Positions 1-8,293 of a stretch of 64,000 nt of DNA are shown here, one piece after another; position 1 is the stretch's first letter, and each line of letters begins with the position of its first letter. Location of the stretch: NCBI RefSeq assembly GCF_004364175.1, contig NZ_SNZW01000014.1, forward strand, positions 495,656 through 559,655, given 5' to 3'. A program made the position numbers and the translations under genes. Below the pieces are notes generated by a model. The model did not search any database. It was not told the origin of the DNA and saw nothing but the letters and a program-made list of their open reading frames with translations. The stretch is from Maribacter caenipelagi (GTDB lineage: Bacteria; Bacteroidota; Bacteroidia; Flavobacteriales; Flavobacteriaceae).

Positions 1-350
1 AACATAATTGTCAAATTACGGAACATGAAATTTTTGGTCACTACGCCATAGGTGTTGATGCACAGAAAAAATTCGTGTTCTTCATTTCAAAATCAGGGGA
101 AGTTTTAAATCAGCAATATGCCGATTTATCTACTATCAAAACATGTGAAATTGCCAATATCGGTAAATCATATGCTAGAAAAGATAAGGTTACAGAGCAA
201 TTGCTTTTAAATCTTTTTCCTAAAAACACCAATAACGAAGATGTTGTCTTTGAGTTTTATAACGCAGCGGTAAATTTTCAATTGAGTGGAGAATTTCAGT
301 CCATAGAAAAATGGAACAAACTGATTAAAACTATGAATAAAAGCTCATAA
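1..350 (+). CDS. unidentified protein, C-terminal part (cut by window edge)
   Basis: The frame is open from the first bases of the window to TAA at 348-350, giving about 115 visible residues. A GTG at 75 could serve as a start, but the frame continues upstream without a stop and with ordinary codon use, so I read this as the 3' end of a longer gene. The visible part is a mix of short beta-like and charged stretches with no membrane segment and no motif I recognise. A strong hairpin terminator follows 20 bp after the stop, so it ends a transcript. Function unknown. Confidence 0.6.
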   Translation, partial: HNCQITEHEIFGHYAIGVDAQKKFVFFISKSGEVLNQQYADLSTIKTCEIANIGKSYARKDKVTEQLLLNLFPKNTNNEDVVFEFYNAAVNFQLSGEFQSIEKWNKLIKTMNKSS

Positions 351-369
351 TAAACATGATTTTATTCAT

Positions 370-425
370 AAAGCGAATGGTTTTCTTGTCGACCGAGATA
401 AGAAATACCATTCGCTTTTGTTTTT
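370..425 (+). terminator. rho-independent terminator
   Basis: AAAGCGAATGGT (370-381) pairs perfectly with ACCATTCGCTTT (407-418). An inner TTCTT/AAGAA pair extends the stem, and a T-rich tail follows. It lies just downstream of the truncated gene at the window start. Confidence 0.8.
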
Positions 426-475
426 AATAGGATTACCAATTACTTTAGTTCAAAGGTTAACGTGAAAAAGAAACT

Positions 476-1087
476 ATGAAATTGTTCAATATTGCCATTG
501 ATCCATCTAAGAACCTACTCCCCTACGGAGGAACGGTGAATTACCATGGCATAATTTTTAATGAAGCGAAAGCAACAGCGTACCTCAATACTTTATTGAA
601 CCAAATTGCCTGGAAAAACGATGAGGCTATCATTTTCGGGAAGAAAATCATTACCAAAAGAAAGGTAGCCTGGTACGGTGAAAAGCCTTTTGAATACACC
701 TATTCTAAAACCACCAAACAAGCACTACCCTGGACGCAGGAATTACTTGAGCTAAAATCCAAAACCGAGCAAGCAACCGGAGAAACTTTTAACTCTTGCC
801 TATTAAATTTATACCATGATGGTAGCGAAGGTATGGCGTGGCATAGCGACGGGGAAAAGGACTTAAAAAAGAACGGAGCAATTGCTTCTTTAAGTTTAGG
901 TGCTGAACGTAAATTTGCCTTTAAACATAAAGATACCAAAGAAAAGGTTGAACTTATTTTAGAACACGGTAGCCTATTGATAATGAAAGATGAAACACAG
1001 ACCCATTGGCTGCACAGGTTGCCACCAACTACCAAAAGCAAATTACCAAGGGTAAATTTGACTTTTAGAACTATTGTAGAAAAATAA
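476..1087 (+). CDS. alkB: AlkB-like 2-oxoglutarate/Fe(II) DNA dealkylation dioxygenase
   Basis: 203 residues, the size of ALKBH2/3-like bacterial AlkB proteins. The family oxidatively removes 1-methyladenine and 3-methylcytosine lesions from DNA or RNA using Fe(II), O2 and 2-oxoglutarate. The iron facial triad is visible: H123 and D125 in WHSD, and H180 in HWLHRLP. The 2-oxoglutarate-binding RxNxTFR signature is at 192-198 (RVNLTFR). The substrate-lid segment with NLYHDG precedes the HxD motif as expected. It is cytoplasmic, with no signal peptide. It stands alone after a terminator, 70 bp before the FAD oxidoreductase on the same strand, with which it may share a transcript. The name refers to DNA-repair AlkB and not to the alkane hydroxylase that also occurs in this window. 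Confidence 0.92.
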   Translation: MKLFNIAIDPSKNLLPYGGTVNYHGIIFNEAKATAYLNTLLNQIAWKNDEAIIFGKKIITKRKVAWYGEKPFEYTYSKTTKQALPWTQELLELKSKTEQATGETFNSCLLNLYHDGSEGMAWHSDGEKDLKKNGAIASLSLGAERKFAFKHKDTKEKVELILEHGSLLIMKDETQTHWLHRLPPTTKSKLPRVNLTFRTIVEK

Positions 1088-1157
1088 AACTACAATTCTC
1101 CTCAGCATTTTTGATTGGCTAGCGTTCTCATCATAATTTTTACTTTAATTTTGCAGC

Positions 1158-2708
1158 ATGGTCAGAAATGTACAGTTGCGGTTAACATTAAAGGAAGAAG
1201 GCACACCTAACGGATTAGAAATTCGTACAGCAAAGTACTTGGGACTTGAAGATGGCACCTTTAAAATTAAGGTGCTCCGAAAGTCTATAGATGCTCGTAA
1301 GCCTAAAATTTTCTTTAATTACAAACTTGCAATTTATATCAATGAACCTGCCCCCAGCGATACTCTTAATTTTAAATATAAAGATGTATCGAACGCAAAA
1401 CCAATTCATATTATAGGTTTCGGACCTGCAGGTATGTGGGCTGCGCTTCGTTGTTTAGAAATGGGCTATAAACCAATTGTTATTGAACGTGGTAATAACG
1501 TAAAAGATCGTAGGCGAGATTTAAAAGCTATAAACCAAGACCATCTGGTAAACCCAGAAAGTAACTATTGCTTTGGAGAAGGTGGTGCCGGTACATATTC
1601 TGATGGAAAATTATATACACGTAGCCTTAAACGTGGCGATGTTCGTCGCATTTTTGAAAGCTTGGTTTTTCATGGTGCTACAGAACAAATATTGGTAGAT
1701 GCCCATCCGCATATTGGGACAAATAAACTCCCTAAAATTGTACAGAATATTCGAGAAGTAATTCAGCATCATGGTGGTGAAATTCATTTTAATACTAAAG
1801 TGACCGACTTCGTTATTAAAGATAACACGTTAAGGGCGATTGTTTTAAACGAGAATGATGAAATGGCTGTTGAACGAGTAATCCTGGCAACGGGGCATTC
1901 CGCTCGCGACATTTTCGATTTACTACATAAAAAAGATATAACACTTGAAGCAAAGTCATTTGCTATGGGTGTACGTGTAGAGCATCCGCAGCATATTATA
2001 GATAGTATTCAGTACCACTGTTCTGGTGAACGTAGCGAATTATTACCTGCTGCATCTTATAGCTTGGTAGAACAAGTAAAAGACCGTGGCGTGTATTCAT
2101 TCTGTATGTGCCCTGGCGGATTCATTGTACCCGCTGCAACTTCACCTGGTGAGGTCGTTGTAAATGGTATGTCTCCATCGAAACGGAATAATCTGTATGC
2201 CAATTCGGGAATCGTAGTTGAAATCAACGTAGATAAGGATATTCCTAAATACGAGAAATTCGGGTCGCTAAAAGGATTAGAATATCAGAAAGATCTAGAA
2301 CGATTAGCATTTACATCTGGTGGAAGAACACAAACTGCTCCTGCCCAAAGATTGACGGATTTTGTAGAAGGAAATCTTTCTACGGACTTAAATCCAACGT
2401 CATATCAACCTGGTCTTAATTCTGCACCTTTACATTCTTTACTGCCAAAATTGATAGGAAGCAGATTACGCCAAGGGTTTAAAGCCTTCGGTGATAAAAT
2501 GCATGGATACTATACTGCCGAAGCAAATATTGTGGGAGTAGAATCTAGAACTTCGTCTCCTGTAAGTATTCCTAGAAATGAAAAATTAGAACACCCTGTT
2601 ATTAAAGGTCTTTTCCCATGTGGTGAAGGCGGTGGTTATGCTGGTGGTATCGTTTCTGCGGCAATGGACGGAGAACGATGCGCCGAAGCTGCCATGGTGG
2701 GACTTTAG
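1158..2708 (+). CDS. FAD-dependent oxidoreductase (COG2509-type NAD(P)/FAD protein)
   Basis: 516 residues. A Rossmann FAD-binding site GFGPAG lies at 87-92 with the ribose-binding acidic residue E110. The first ~80 residues form a small family-specific N-terminal domain. The C-terminus carries the second FAD contact, around GEGGGYAGG (about residues 491-499), followed by SAAMDG. This matches the widespread, biochemically undefined 'FAD-dependent dehydrogenase' family of Bacteroidota. No substrate can be read from the sequence. A TAATTTTG element (1146-1153) ends only 4 nt before the ATG; if it is the -7 box, the mRNA is nearly leaderless. The stop codon is followed at once by a heptanucleotide repeat array. 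Confidence 0.85.
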   Translation: MVRNVQLRLTLKEEGTPNGLEIRTAKYLGLEDGTFKIKVLRKSIDARKPKIFFNYKLAIYINEPAPSDTLNFKYKDVSNAKPIHIIGFGPAGMWAALRCLEMGYKPIVIERGNNVKDRRRDLKAINQDHLVNPESNYCFGEGGAGTYSDGKLYTRSLKRGDVRRIFESLVFHGATEQILVDAHPHIGTNKLPKIVQNIREVIQHHGGEIHFNTKVTDFVIKDNTLRAIVLNENDEMAVERVILATGHSARDIFDLLHKKDITLEAKSFAMGVRVEHPQHIIDSIQYHCSGERSELLPAASYSLVEQVKDRGVYSFCMCPGGFIVPAATSPGEVVVNGMSPSKRNNLYANSGIVVEINVDKDIPKYEKFGSLKGLEYQKDLERLAFTSGGRTQTAPAQRLTDFVEGNLSTDLNPTSYQPGLNSAPLHSLLPKLIGSRLRQGFKAFGDKMHGYYTAEANIVGVESRTSSPVSIPRNEKLEHPVIKGLFPCGEGGGYAGGIVSAAMDGERCAEAAMVGL

Positions 2709-2775
2709 TTGGCTGTTGGCTGTTGGCTGTTGGCTGTTGGCTGTTGGCTGTTGGCTGTTGGCTGTTGGCTGTTGG
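2709..2775. repeat. perfect heptanucleotide array (TTGGCTG)x9.6
   Basis: The 7-bp unit TTGGCTG is repeated without a mismatch for 67 bp and starts on the base after the TAG of the FAD oxidoreductase. Copy number is likely to vary by slippage. Because the array lies outside the reading frame, changes would not alter the protein. Confidence 0.95.
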
Positions 2776-2903
2776 AAATTTAGCAAAGTTAAATTTTCAT
2801 TAGTAAAAATCTTTTCCCTCTACTCTATTTTCTTTTTTCTACTTCGTACTTTGTACCTAATATTTAATACTGTAAACTGTAACCGGCAACTGAATACTGA
2901 AAC
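2776..2903. repeat. degenerate heptamer-periodic intergenic repeat, copy 1
   Basis: Between convergent genes. Much of the stretch divides into 7-base units such as CTTCGTA CTTTGTA and CTGTAAA CTGTAAC. It shares blocks in the same order with the stretches at 3352-3530 and 37136-37352: an AAATTTAGC..GTTAA block, then a pyrimidine-rich TCTACTCTATTTTC block, then TACTTTG-like heptamers. Confidence 0.6.
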
Positions 2904-3140
2904 TTAAGCCATTTTAGGCTTGTTAGCTTTAGTAATGAAGTTCAAATCTCTTTTAATTCTTGAGTTTTTGAATTTGTATAATCTAGCTACTTCTGTTTTC
3001 GCTTCTACGTTTAACTCATAAGTTGTTTCGGTAACGATGGTCATTTCAATAGTTTCAACTTTTACATCTGCTGTATTGTTTTGTGCTTGAGCAGTGAAGC
3101 TTAAAAAGATAATGAAGATAGTTGCGATTATTGTTTTCAT
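2904..3140 (-). CDS. small secreted protein of unknown function
   Basis: 78 residues. The first ~20 residues are a clear signal peptide (MKTIIATIFIIFLSF then AQAQ), so the mature product of about 58 residues is exported. The mature part starts acidic and Thr-rich, and ends strongly basic with the run KNSRIKRDLNF. No cysteines and no known domain. The signal peptide and normal codon use argue that it is a real gene. It is monocistronic, convergent with the FAD oxidoreductase, and has about 440 bp of non-coding sequence upstream. Function not recognised. Confidence 0.65.
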   Translation of the reverse strand: MKTIIATIFIIFLSFTAQAQNNTADVKVETIEMTIVTETTYELNVEAKTEVARLYKFKNSRIKRDLNFITKANKPKMA

Positions 3141-3351
3141 GACTTGCGTTTGTTACAATAATAGAACGCCGCAGACCTTGTTTCACTAGGTGATGAATCG
3201 CTGAAAAACCCTTAATTCTCGTTAGTTGACACAAGTTCGGGTAAAGTGTAAAATCGCATCGATAAACGACATCACCCCCAAAAACACCTTACCGATAATT
3301 GATGTCGTTAACCGACAAACGAAGTTTTAAATACAAGGGCAAACTAAAAAA

Positions 3352-3530
3352 TCAAGTTCAAGTGCAGAATGAGTTTTAAGTTGTAAGTTGTAAGTTGTAA
3401 TAAATTATAAAATTTAGCTTTGTTAAGTACACTTGATTAGGAACTAATCAAAAAAGTCTATTCTCTTTACTCTGTTTTCTATTTTCTTATTTCGAACTAC
3501 CTTGTACTTTCTACTTTCTACTTTAACCTC
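3352..3530. repeat. degenerate heptamer-periodic intergenic repeat, copy 2
   Basis: Contains (TTGTAAG)x3 around 3375-3400 and a tail of TACTTTC units at 3504-3525. Between them, 7-base units such as ATTCTCT TTACTCT GTTTTCT ATTTTCT can be read. It shares the AAATTTAGC..GTTAA block and the TCTATTCTCTTTACTCT block with copy 1, and the CAAGTTCAAGT start and the TACTTTC tail with copy 3 (37136-37352). Confidence 0.65.
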
Positions 3531-3558
3531 ACTATAATGTTCCTTCCACATTAAAGCG

Positions 3559-3566
3559 TACCTTTG
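3559..3566 (+). promoter_or_regulatory. -7 promoter element TACCTTTG
   Basis: A perfect match to the Bacteroidota -7 consensus TAnnTTTG, 18 bp before the helicase ATG. It overlaps the in-frame TTG at 3564, which argues that this TTG is not the start codon. I see no convincing -33 TTG at the right distance. Confidence 0.5.
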
Positions 3567-3584
3567 CAACTTATTAAAATTTTT

Positions 3585-4892
3585 ATGACATTTAAAGAAC
3601 TCGGCCTAGCCGAACCAATCCTAAAGGCCTTAGAAGCCGAAGGTTATACTCACCCAACTCCAATTCAAGAACAATCAATTCCCATATTACTTAAAGGCAA
3701 AGACCTACTAGGTGTAGCTCAAACAGGTACTGGTAAGACTGCCGCTTTTGGTATTCCAATACTTCATCAACTATATGAAGGCATTAGTTTAAGTCAAAGC
3801 AAACGAAAGGTAAAAGCTTTGGTAGTTACCCCTACCCGTGAGCTTGCTATTCAAATTGGCGAAAGTTTTACCGCCTACGGCAAATTCACTGGCTTACGTA
3901 ACACTGTAATTTTTGGCGGTGTAAAACAAGGTAAACAAGTAAATGCCCTTAGAGGCGGAGTCGATATTTTAATTGCTACTCCCGGTCGTTTATTAGATTT
4001 AATGAATCAAGGTTTTATTTCTTTTAGAGATTTAGAGCATGTGGTTTTAGATGAAGCCGACCAAATGTTGGATATGGGTTTCATTCACGATATCAAGAAA
4101 ATCATCGCAAAATTGCCTCCTAAAAGACAATCACTGTTCTTCTCGGCAACTATGCCAAAAGACATTGTAGAGCTTTCTCGTAAAATGCTAGGTGATTTTG
4201 AACGAGTTACCATAAAACCTGAACAAGCAACCGCTGAAAAGGTTGAACAAGGTGTGTATTTTGTAAGTAAGGCGAATAAGCCTAAACTTCTGATTCACCT
4301 TATTAATGAGAATCCTGCGAATACCTTAATTGTATTCTCAAGAACTAAGCATGGCGCTAATAAGATTGTAAAGAAATTAGACCAAGCGGGTATTCGTTCT
4401 GCTGCCATACACGGTAATAAATCGCAAACTGCAAGACAAAAGGCACTAAGTGCTTTTAAAGAAGGAGATCTTAAGGTTTTGGTTGCAACCGATATTGCCG
4501 CAAGGGGAATTGATGTAGAAGACCTTTCATTGGTTGTAAATTATGATTTACCAAACGTATCCGAAACGTATGTTCACCGTATAGGCAGAACAGGTAGGGC
4601 AAATGCAAGTGGTACGGCACTTTCTTTTTGTGACAAAGAAGAAAGACCCTACTTACGTGATATCGAGAAATTGATTAAACAATCTGTACCTCGCATGCCA
4701 GAGCATCAATTTGTAGATGAAGATACTCCGCAAGATACGGGCAGTCAACCGGCACAACAACAAAAAAAACAAGGCAACTCCCGTAATAAAAACAAAAACA
4801 GAAACAGGCCTGGTGGTAACAACTTTAGAGGTAAGAATAATAGGAATTCGAGCAGACCTAAAAAACGAACAGATTCTAGCAGAAGCGAATAG
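3585..4892 (+). CDS. DEAD-box RNA helicase, RhlE-like
   Basis: 435 residues from ATG 3585. An upstream in-frame TTG lies inside the promoter element and was rejected. ATP-dependent RNA unwinding is inferred from the complete motif set: Q-motif region (residues 3-29), Walker A AQTGTGKT (45-52), PTRELA (83-88), TPGR (132-135), DEAD (156-159), SAT (187-189), and motif VI HRIGRTGR (331-338). The last ~50 residues are a Lys/Arg/Asn/Gln-rich basic tail typical of RhlE-type helicases and likely to bind RNA. Such proteins act in ribosome assembly and mRNA turnover, often in the cold. The 3' end of the gene takes part in a hairpin that spans the stop codon. Confidence 0.93.
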   Translation: MTFKELGLAEPILKALEAEGYTHPTPIQEQSIPILLKGKDLLGVAQTGTGKTAAFGIPILHQLYEGISLSQSKRKVKALVVTPTRELAIQIGESFTAYGKFTGLRNTVIFGGVKQGKQVNALRGGVDILIATPGRLLDLMNQGFISFRDLEHVVLDEADQMLDMGFIHDIKKIIAKLPPKRQSLFFSATMPKDIVELSRKMLGDFERVTIKPEQATAEKVEQGVYFVSKANKPKLLIHLINENPANTLIVFSRTKHGANKIVKKLDQAGIRSAAIHGNKSQTARQKALSAFKEGDLKVLVATDIAARGIDVEDLSLVVNYDLPNVSETYVHRIGRTGRANASGTALSFCDKEERPYLRDIEKLIKQSVPRMPEHQFVDEDTPQDTGSQPAQQQKKQGNSRNKNKNRNRPGGNNFRGKNNRNSSRPKKRTDSSRSE

Positions 4893-4904
4893 CTTCTGTT
4901 AGAA
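4874..4904 (+). terminator. hairpin spanning the helicase stop codon
   Basis: TTCTAGCAGAAGC (4874-4886) pairs with GCTTCTGTTAGAA (4892-4904); 12 of 13 pairs are Watson-Crick plus one G-U, with a 5-nt loop holding the TAG. A T-rich stretch follows. It is a plausible terminator or 3'-end stabiliser. Confidence 0.5.
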
Positions 4905-4942
4905 ATTCATTTTATCTTTAGCATAAACATTTTATCGTCTTT

Positions 4943-5635
4943 ATGAAAAAGCAAATGGTAATTTACGGCAGTGGACGCCATACCGTACCTTTCTTAAACT
5001 ACATTGCCAAAGCTACCGGCAAGGAAAAACCGAATATGTGTTTTATTCCTACAGCTAGTGGTGAAGACGCTCAGTATATTGCTTCTTTCTATGAGGTGTG
5101 CTCACAGATATATGTTACCCCACATGTACTTTCGGTTTGGATTAATTCTTATGATCAAAAAGAATCGTTCGATGAGATCATCTCCCGGATGGATGCCATA
5201 ATCGTTGGTGGTGGAAATACGTTGAACATGCTCGCCATTTGGAAAGCGCAAGGCATTGATGTTGCCCTTAAAAAAGCTTATGACAACGGCGTAGTTATGG
5301 GTGGTGGCAGCGCTGGTTCTTTATGCTGGTTTAATGGCGGTACTACAGATTCTAGACCAAAAGAATTAAGTATTGTTGGCGGCATGTCATTTATAGACAA
5401 GAGCCACTGCCCGCATTACAATTCTGAAACTTCACGAGGACCTTTATACTTTGAAAACATAAAGACCGGCAAACTATCCGATGGTTATGCCTGTGACGAC
5501 CGTTCCGCTATTCATTTTATTGATGGTGAAGTTCATACTTCAGTTTCCTTAAACGATGAAAACCATTCGTACTACGTCTATTTAAAAGATGGTGAAATTG
5601 TGGAAGAACTAATACCGAGTACCATTATTACATAA
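4943..5635 (+). CDS. peptidase family S51 (peptidase E / cyanophycinase-like)
   Basis: 230 residues, the length of dipeptidase E. The nucleophile elbow GGGSAGS is at 120-126 with the probable catalytic S123, and a histidine-containing SHCPHYN segment follows at 154-160. The upstream IIVGGGNTLNML (86-97) is the conserved glycine-rich strand and helix of the family. S51 enzymes cleave Asp-containing dipeptides (PepE) or cyanophycin. No cyanophycin synthetase is near, so a peptidase E-like role is the better guess. It has no signal peptide and is cytoplasmic. It lies 50 bp after the helicase on the same strand, but a hairpin separates them. Confidence 0.82.
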   Translation: MKKQMVIYGSGRHTVPFLNYIAKATGKEKPNMCFIPTASGEDAQYIASFYEVCSQIYVTPHVLSVWINSYDQKESFDEIISRMDAIIVGGGNTLNMLAIWKAQGIDVALKKAYDNGVVMGGGSAGSLCWFNGGTTDSRPKELSIVGGMSFIDKSHCPHYNSETSRGPLYFENIKTGKLSDGYACDDRSAIHFIDGEVHTSVSLNDENHSYYVYLKDGEIVEELIPSTIIT

Positions 5636-5718
5636 CTTCAATCTATAACTATATTTTACGTGCTAATATCCTTTTTAAGGATTCTAGTTCATCTCTTGCA
5701 TCTAAATTCTTAATAAAA

Positions 5719-5756
5719 CACTCTTAAAGTAAAAGTTATTACGTACTTTAAGGGTG
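5719..5756. terminator. hairpin, possible terminator of the S51 peptidase gene
   Basis: CACTCTTAAAGTA (5719-5731) pairs with TACTTTAAGGGTG (5744-5756); 13 pairs including one mismatch or wobble, 12-nt loop. Only a weak T-rich tail follows, so termination is uncertain. Confidence 0.4.
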
Positions 5757-6094
5757 TAAAATTCCCCTTTATTTTCTGATTCACAATATGTTGCTCATCG
5801 CCCCCTGATGTGTAGCCTTATTTGTCTTGTGTTTAATTCAAAAAATTAAATACGAGGATGAAGTTGTAATCAGTGCTATTTTTTTTAAACCAACCACCAA
5901 TTTGTGCATGAAATTAGCTGTAAAAAGGGAAAATCAAGTCCTTGAAATCTATACCAAATGGCAACTTGGTTACATAAATGTCTACCTAACAACCCATACT
6001 TACATTTTCAATGATGACACTTGTTTTAATGGTACTTCCGTCAATAAGTTATCTTTAATTATCTCTTCAACCTCCAATTTCTTTACCACCATTT

Positions 6095-6109
6095 TTGAAC
6101 CAGGTTCAA
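6095..6109. promoter_or_regulatory. perfect palindrome TTGAACCAGGTTCAA, candidate operator
   Basis: Two 7-bp arms around a central A, ending 18 nt before the start of the first histidine kinase. Position and symmetry suit a dimeric DNA-binding regulator. The TTG of its left arm could also be a -33 element. No regulator with a DNA-binding domain is encoded in the operon itself. Confidence 0.45.
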
Positions 6110-6127
6110 CCTATAACTTAAGAATAC

Positions 6128-8287
6128 ATGATTAAACAATCCCTCCTATTCATCACGCTATTTTTCTGTATACTATTTACCGCAAGTGGGCAAGAAAATC
6201 CTGTAGAGAAAAATGGATTGGCTCTTGATACGATTATACATTTTACCGAAGCAGATGTTGATCCTCTTTTTGGTTTAACGTTGAGAAATAGAGAAGGTTG
6301 GATTTTTAAATCGGGCAATGAGCAAGATTCATATCCTGTAGAGATTGATTTAGGGGGTTGGGAACGATTTAGTCCTTCTCAGATAACTAATGATATGGCA
6401 GATAGTTCTGGAAAATTTGAAGGATGGTTTAGATTGCAGTTTACTATTGATAGTGCAATAGCAAAGCTTCCACTCTATTTAGATAAAGAAGATCATGCTG
6501 CAGAGGATATTTATTTAAATGGAAAATTATTCCGCCAATTTGGCAAAAAAGGAAAAGACCGAGCATCCTTTAAAGAACATATTCAAGATTTTGAAATCAG
6601 AACCCCAATATTTTTAGAACCTGACACCGTACATACATTAGCCATACATTATGTTGACTATAGTACTTATGGAAACATTTCCAAAGTAGTTCCAGTGGGT
6701 TCAACCAGAATTGTATCCAACGAGTATTTTGACTATATGAGTTTGTTAAGCTTTAAAGCTTTATTTGACATTTATAGTTCTTTAATTTTCTCTATTCTTT
6801 TCTGGCTTCTCTATATTCTAATTAGAGATGAAAAGGAGTTACTCATAATTGCTCTTTTTACTACTGTGATGTTCCTAGAGTTTTTTAGTTCAGCATTCTA
6901 TGGTGGAGATAATTTATTCTTTACCCTACCTTCTAACATCATGATTCCATTATATTATGTCCGTGATATTTTATTTTTATTCTTCCCTATATTATGTCTT
7001 TTATTCGGCTATAGGATGCTATATGGAAAACTTCAAAAATGGCTGATTCTATTTTGTTTAGTTGCACCTTTAGGCATGTATTACAGTTTTCAATTTTACC
7101 TAATTACTGTAGTTGGGATTGCCATTTTCTTACTCATTTTCGCATTAAAATCCAGAAAAGAAGTAGTGTCTGTCCGGGTAGTCATGTTTAGTTTATTTTT
7201 ATCGTATACTATATCTTTTCTTGGTCTTATGATAAGATGGTTCTCTTCTGGCGATCATCTTAGTTTAAGATTAGTTTTTGTAAATAGCGACTTAATAGGT
7301 AAGGGAATTTTTTATCTTGGAATGTTGGCATTTGTAGCCTATCGCATGAGAGAGAAAAATGAGAATATGCGTCAAAATGCAATGGAACTTGTAAAGGTTG
7401 AAGCTGAAAAGAGTGCGCTAATTACTTCACAAAATGAAAAGTTAGAATTAAAAGTAAAAGAAAGAACATCAGAATTAAATCAATCATTAGAAGAATTAAA
7501 AGCCACCCAATCTCAACTTATCCAATCTGAAAAAATGGCGAGCCTTGGTGAACTTACCGCCGGCATTGCGCATGAAATTCAAAACCCTTTAAACTTTGTC
7601 AATAATTTCTCTGAAGTAAGCAATGAACTTGTTGATGAAATGAACGAGGAATTGGATAAAGGAGATCTTGAAGAAGTGAAAGCTATTTCATTGGATATCA
7701 AACAAAACCTTGAAAAAATAAACCATCACGGCAAACGTGCGGACAATATTGTAAAAGGTATGCTACAACATTCCAGAAGCAGCAGCGGTACTAAAGAACC
7801 AACTGATATCAATGTCCTTGCAGATGAGTATTTGCGCTTGGCCTATCATGGTCTACGAGCAAAGGATAAATCATTTAATGCAGAACTCATTACAAATTTT
7901 GATGAAAACATTGGAAAAGTAAACATTGTACCACAAGACATGGGGCGGGTAATTCTCAATTTGATTACCAATGCCTTTTACGCGGTAAACGAGAAAAAAC
8001 AAAAGAATGTTAATTTCAAGCCCATCGTTTCTGTCAACACTAAAAAAACGGATAAACATATCATTATTAGTGTTTCTGATAATGGTGATGGCATTCCTGA
8101 AAAAGTCAAAGAGAAAATATTCCAACCCTTTTTCACCACCAAACCTACTGGGCAAGGTACCGGCTTGGGCTTAAGCATGAGCTACGATATTATTACTAAG
8201 GGGCATGGTGGTGAATTGCTGGTAAAAACAGAAGCAGACAAGGGAACCACATTCATTATAGAATTGCCAAATACAACCGATAACTAG
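6128..8287 (+). CDS. 7TMR-DISM type sensor histidine kinase
   Basis: 719 residues. A signal peptide (1-21) is followed by a periplasmic beta-rich sensor (about 30-200) and seven hydrophobic segments (about 210-405), the layout of 7TMR-DISM receptors. A coiled coil (410-465) leads to the kinase core. The phospho-acceptor is H482 in AGIAHEIQNP, the N-box is DMGRVILNLITN (604-615), the G1 box DNGDGIP starts at 651, and the G2 box is GQGTGLGLS (675-683). It is an inner-membrane autokinase that should phosphorylate the receivers encoded downstream. First gene of a seven-gene run, 6 nt before the second kinase. The kinase core is a near duplicate of the one in that gene. The ligand cannot be inferred. 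Confidence 0.9.
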   Translation: MIKQSLLFITLFFCILFTASGQENPVEKNGLALDTIIHFTEADVDPLFGLTLRNREGWIFKSGNEQDSYPVEIDLGGWERFSPSQITNDMADSSGKFEGWFRLQFTIDSAIAKLPLYLDKEDHAAEDIYLNGKLFRQFGKKGKDRASFKEHIQDFEIRTPIFLEPDTVHTLAIHYVDYSTYGNISKVVPVGSTRIVSNEYFDYMSLLSFKALFDIYSSLIFSILFWLLYILIRDEKELLIIALFTTVMFLEFFSSAFYGGDNLFFTLPSNIMIPLYYVRDILFLFFPILCLLFGYRMLYGKLQKWLILFCLVAPLGMYYSFQFYLITVVGIAIFLLIFALKSRKEVVSVRVVMFSLFLSYTISFLGLMIRWFSSGDHLSLRLVFVNSDLIGKGIFYLGMLAFVAYRMREKNENMRQNAMELVKVEAEKSALITSQNEKLELKVKERTSELNQSLEELKATQSQLIQSEKMASLGELTAGIAHEIQNPLNFVNNFSEVSNELVDEMNEELDKGDLEEVKAISLDIKQNLEKINHHGKRADNIVKGMLQHSRSSSGTKEPTDINVLADEYLRLAYHGLRAKDKSFNAELITNFDENIGKVNIVPQDMGRVILNLITNAFYAVNEKKQKNVNFKPIVSVNTKKTDKHIIISVSDNGDGIPEKVKEKIFQPFFTTKPTGQGTGLGLSMSYDIITKGHGGELLVKTEADKGTTFIIELPNTTDN

Positions 8288-8293
8288 ACCAGT

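Larger units (their letters stand above)
3141..3584. other. 444-bp intergenic region with dyad and repeats
   Basis: It separates two divergent genes. A perfect 10-bp inverted repeat AACGACATCA (3265-3274) / TGATGTCGTT (3300-3309) with a 25-nt loop lies in the first half; it has no T-tract, so an operator or structured leader is more likely than a terminator. The second half is the heptamer-periodic repeat. The helicase promoter lies at its end. No coding sequence is visible. Confidence 0.6.
5636..6127. other. 492-bp intergenic region before the signalling operon
   Basis: Holds a hairpin at 5719-5756 and a perfect palindrome at 6095-6109. A TTG-started frame at 5827-6135 has no family resemblance and overlaps the kinase start, so I do not count it as a gene. 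No RNA gene is seen. Confidence 0.6.

Noticed and set aside
2586..2786. Protein with QPTANSQ repeats on the minus strand
   Set aside because: It is only the translation of the (TTGGCTG) heptamer array plus antisense of the FAD gene.
3564..3584. Earlier TTG start of the DEAD-box helicase
   Set aside because: The TTG is part of the TACCTTTG promoter element; ATG 3585 gives the usual family N-terminus.
5827..6135. 102-codon frame before the first kinase
   Set aside because: TTG start, no family resemblance, overlap with the kinase start and the palindrome; treated as chance.
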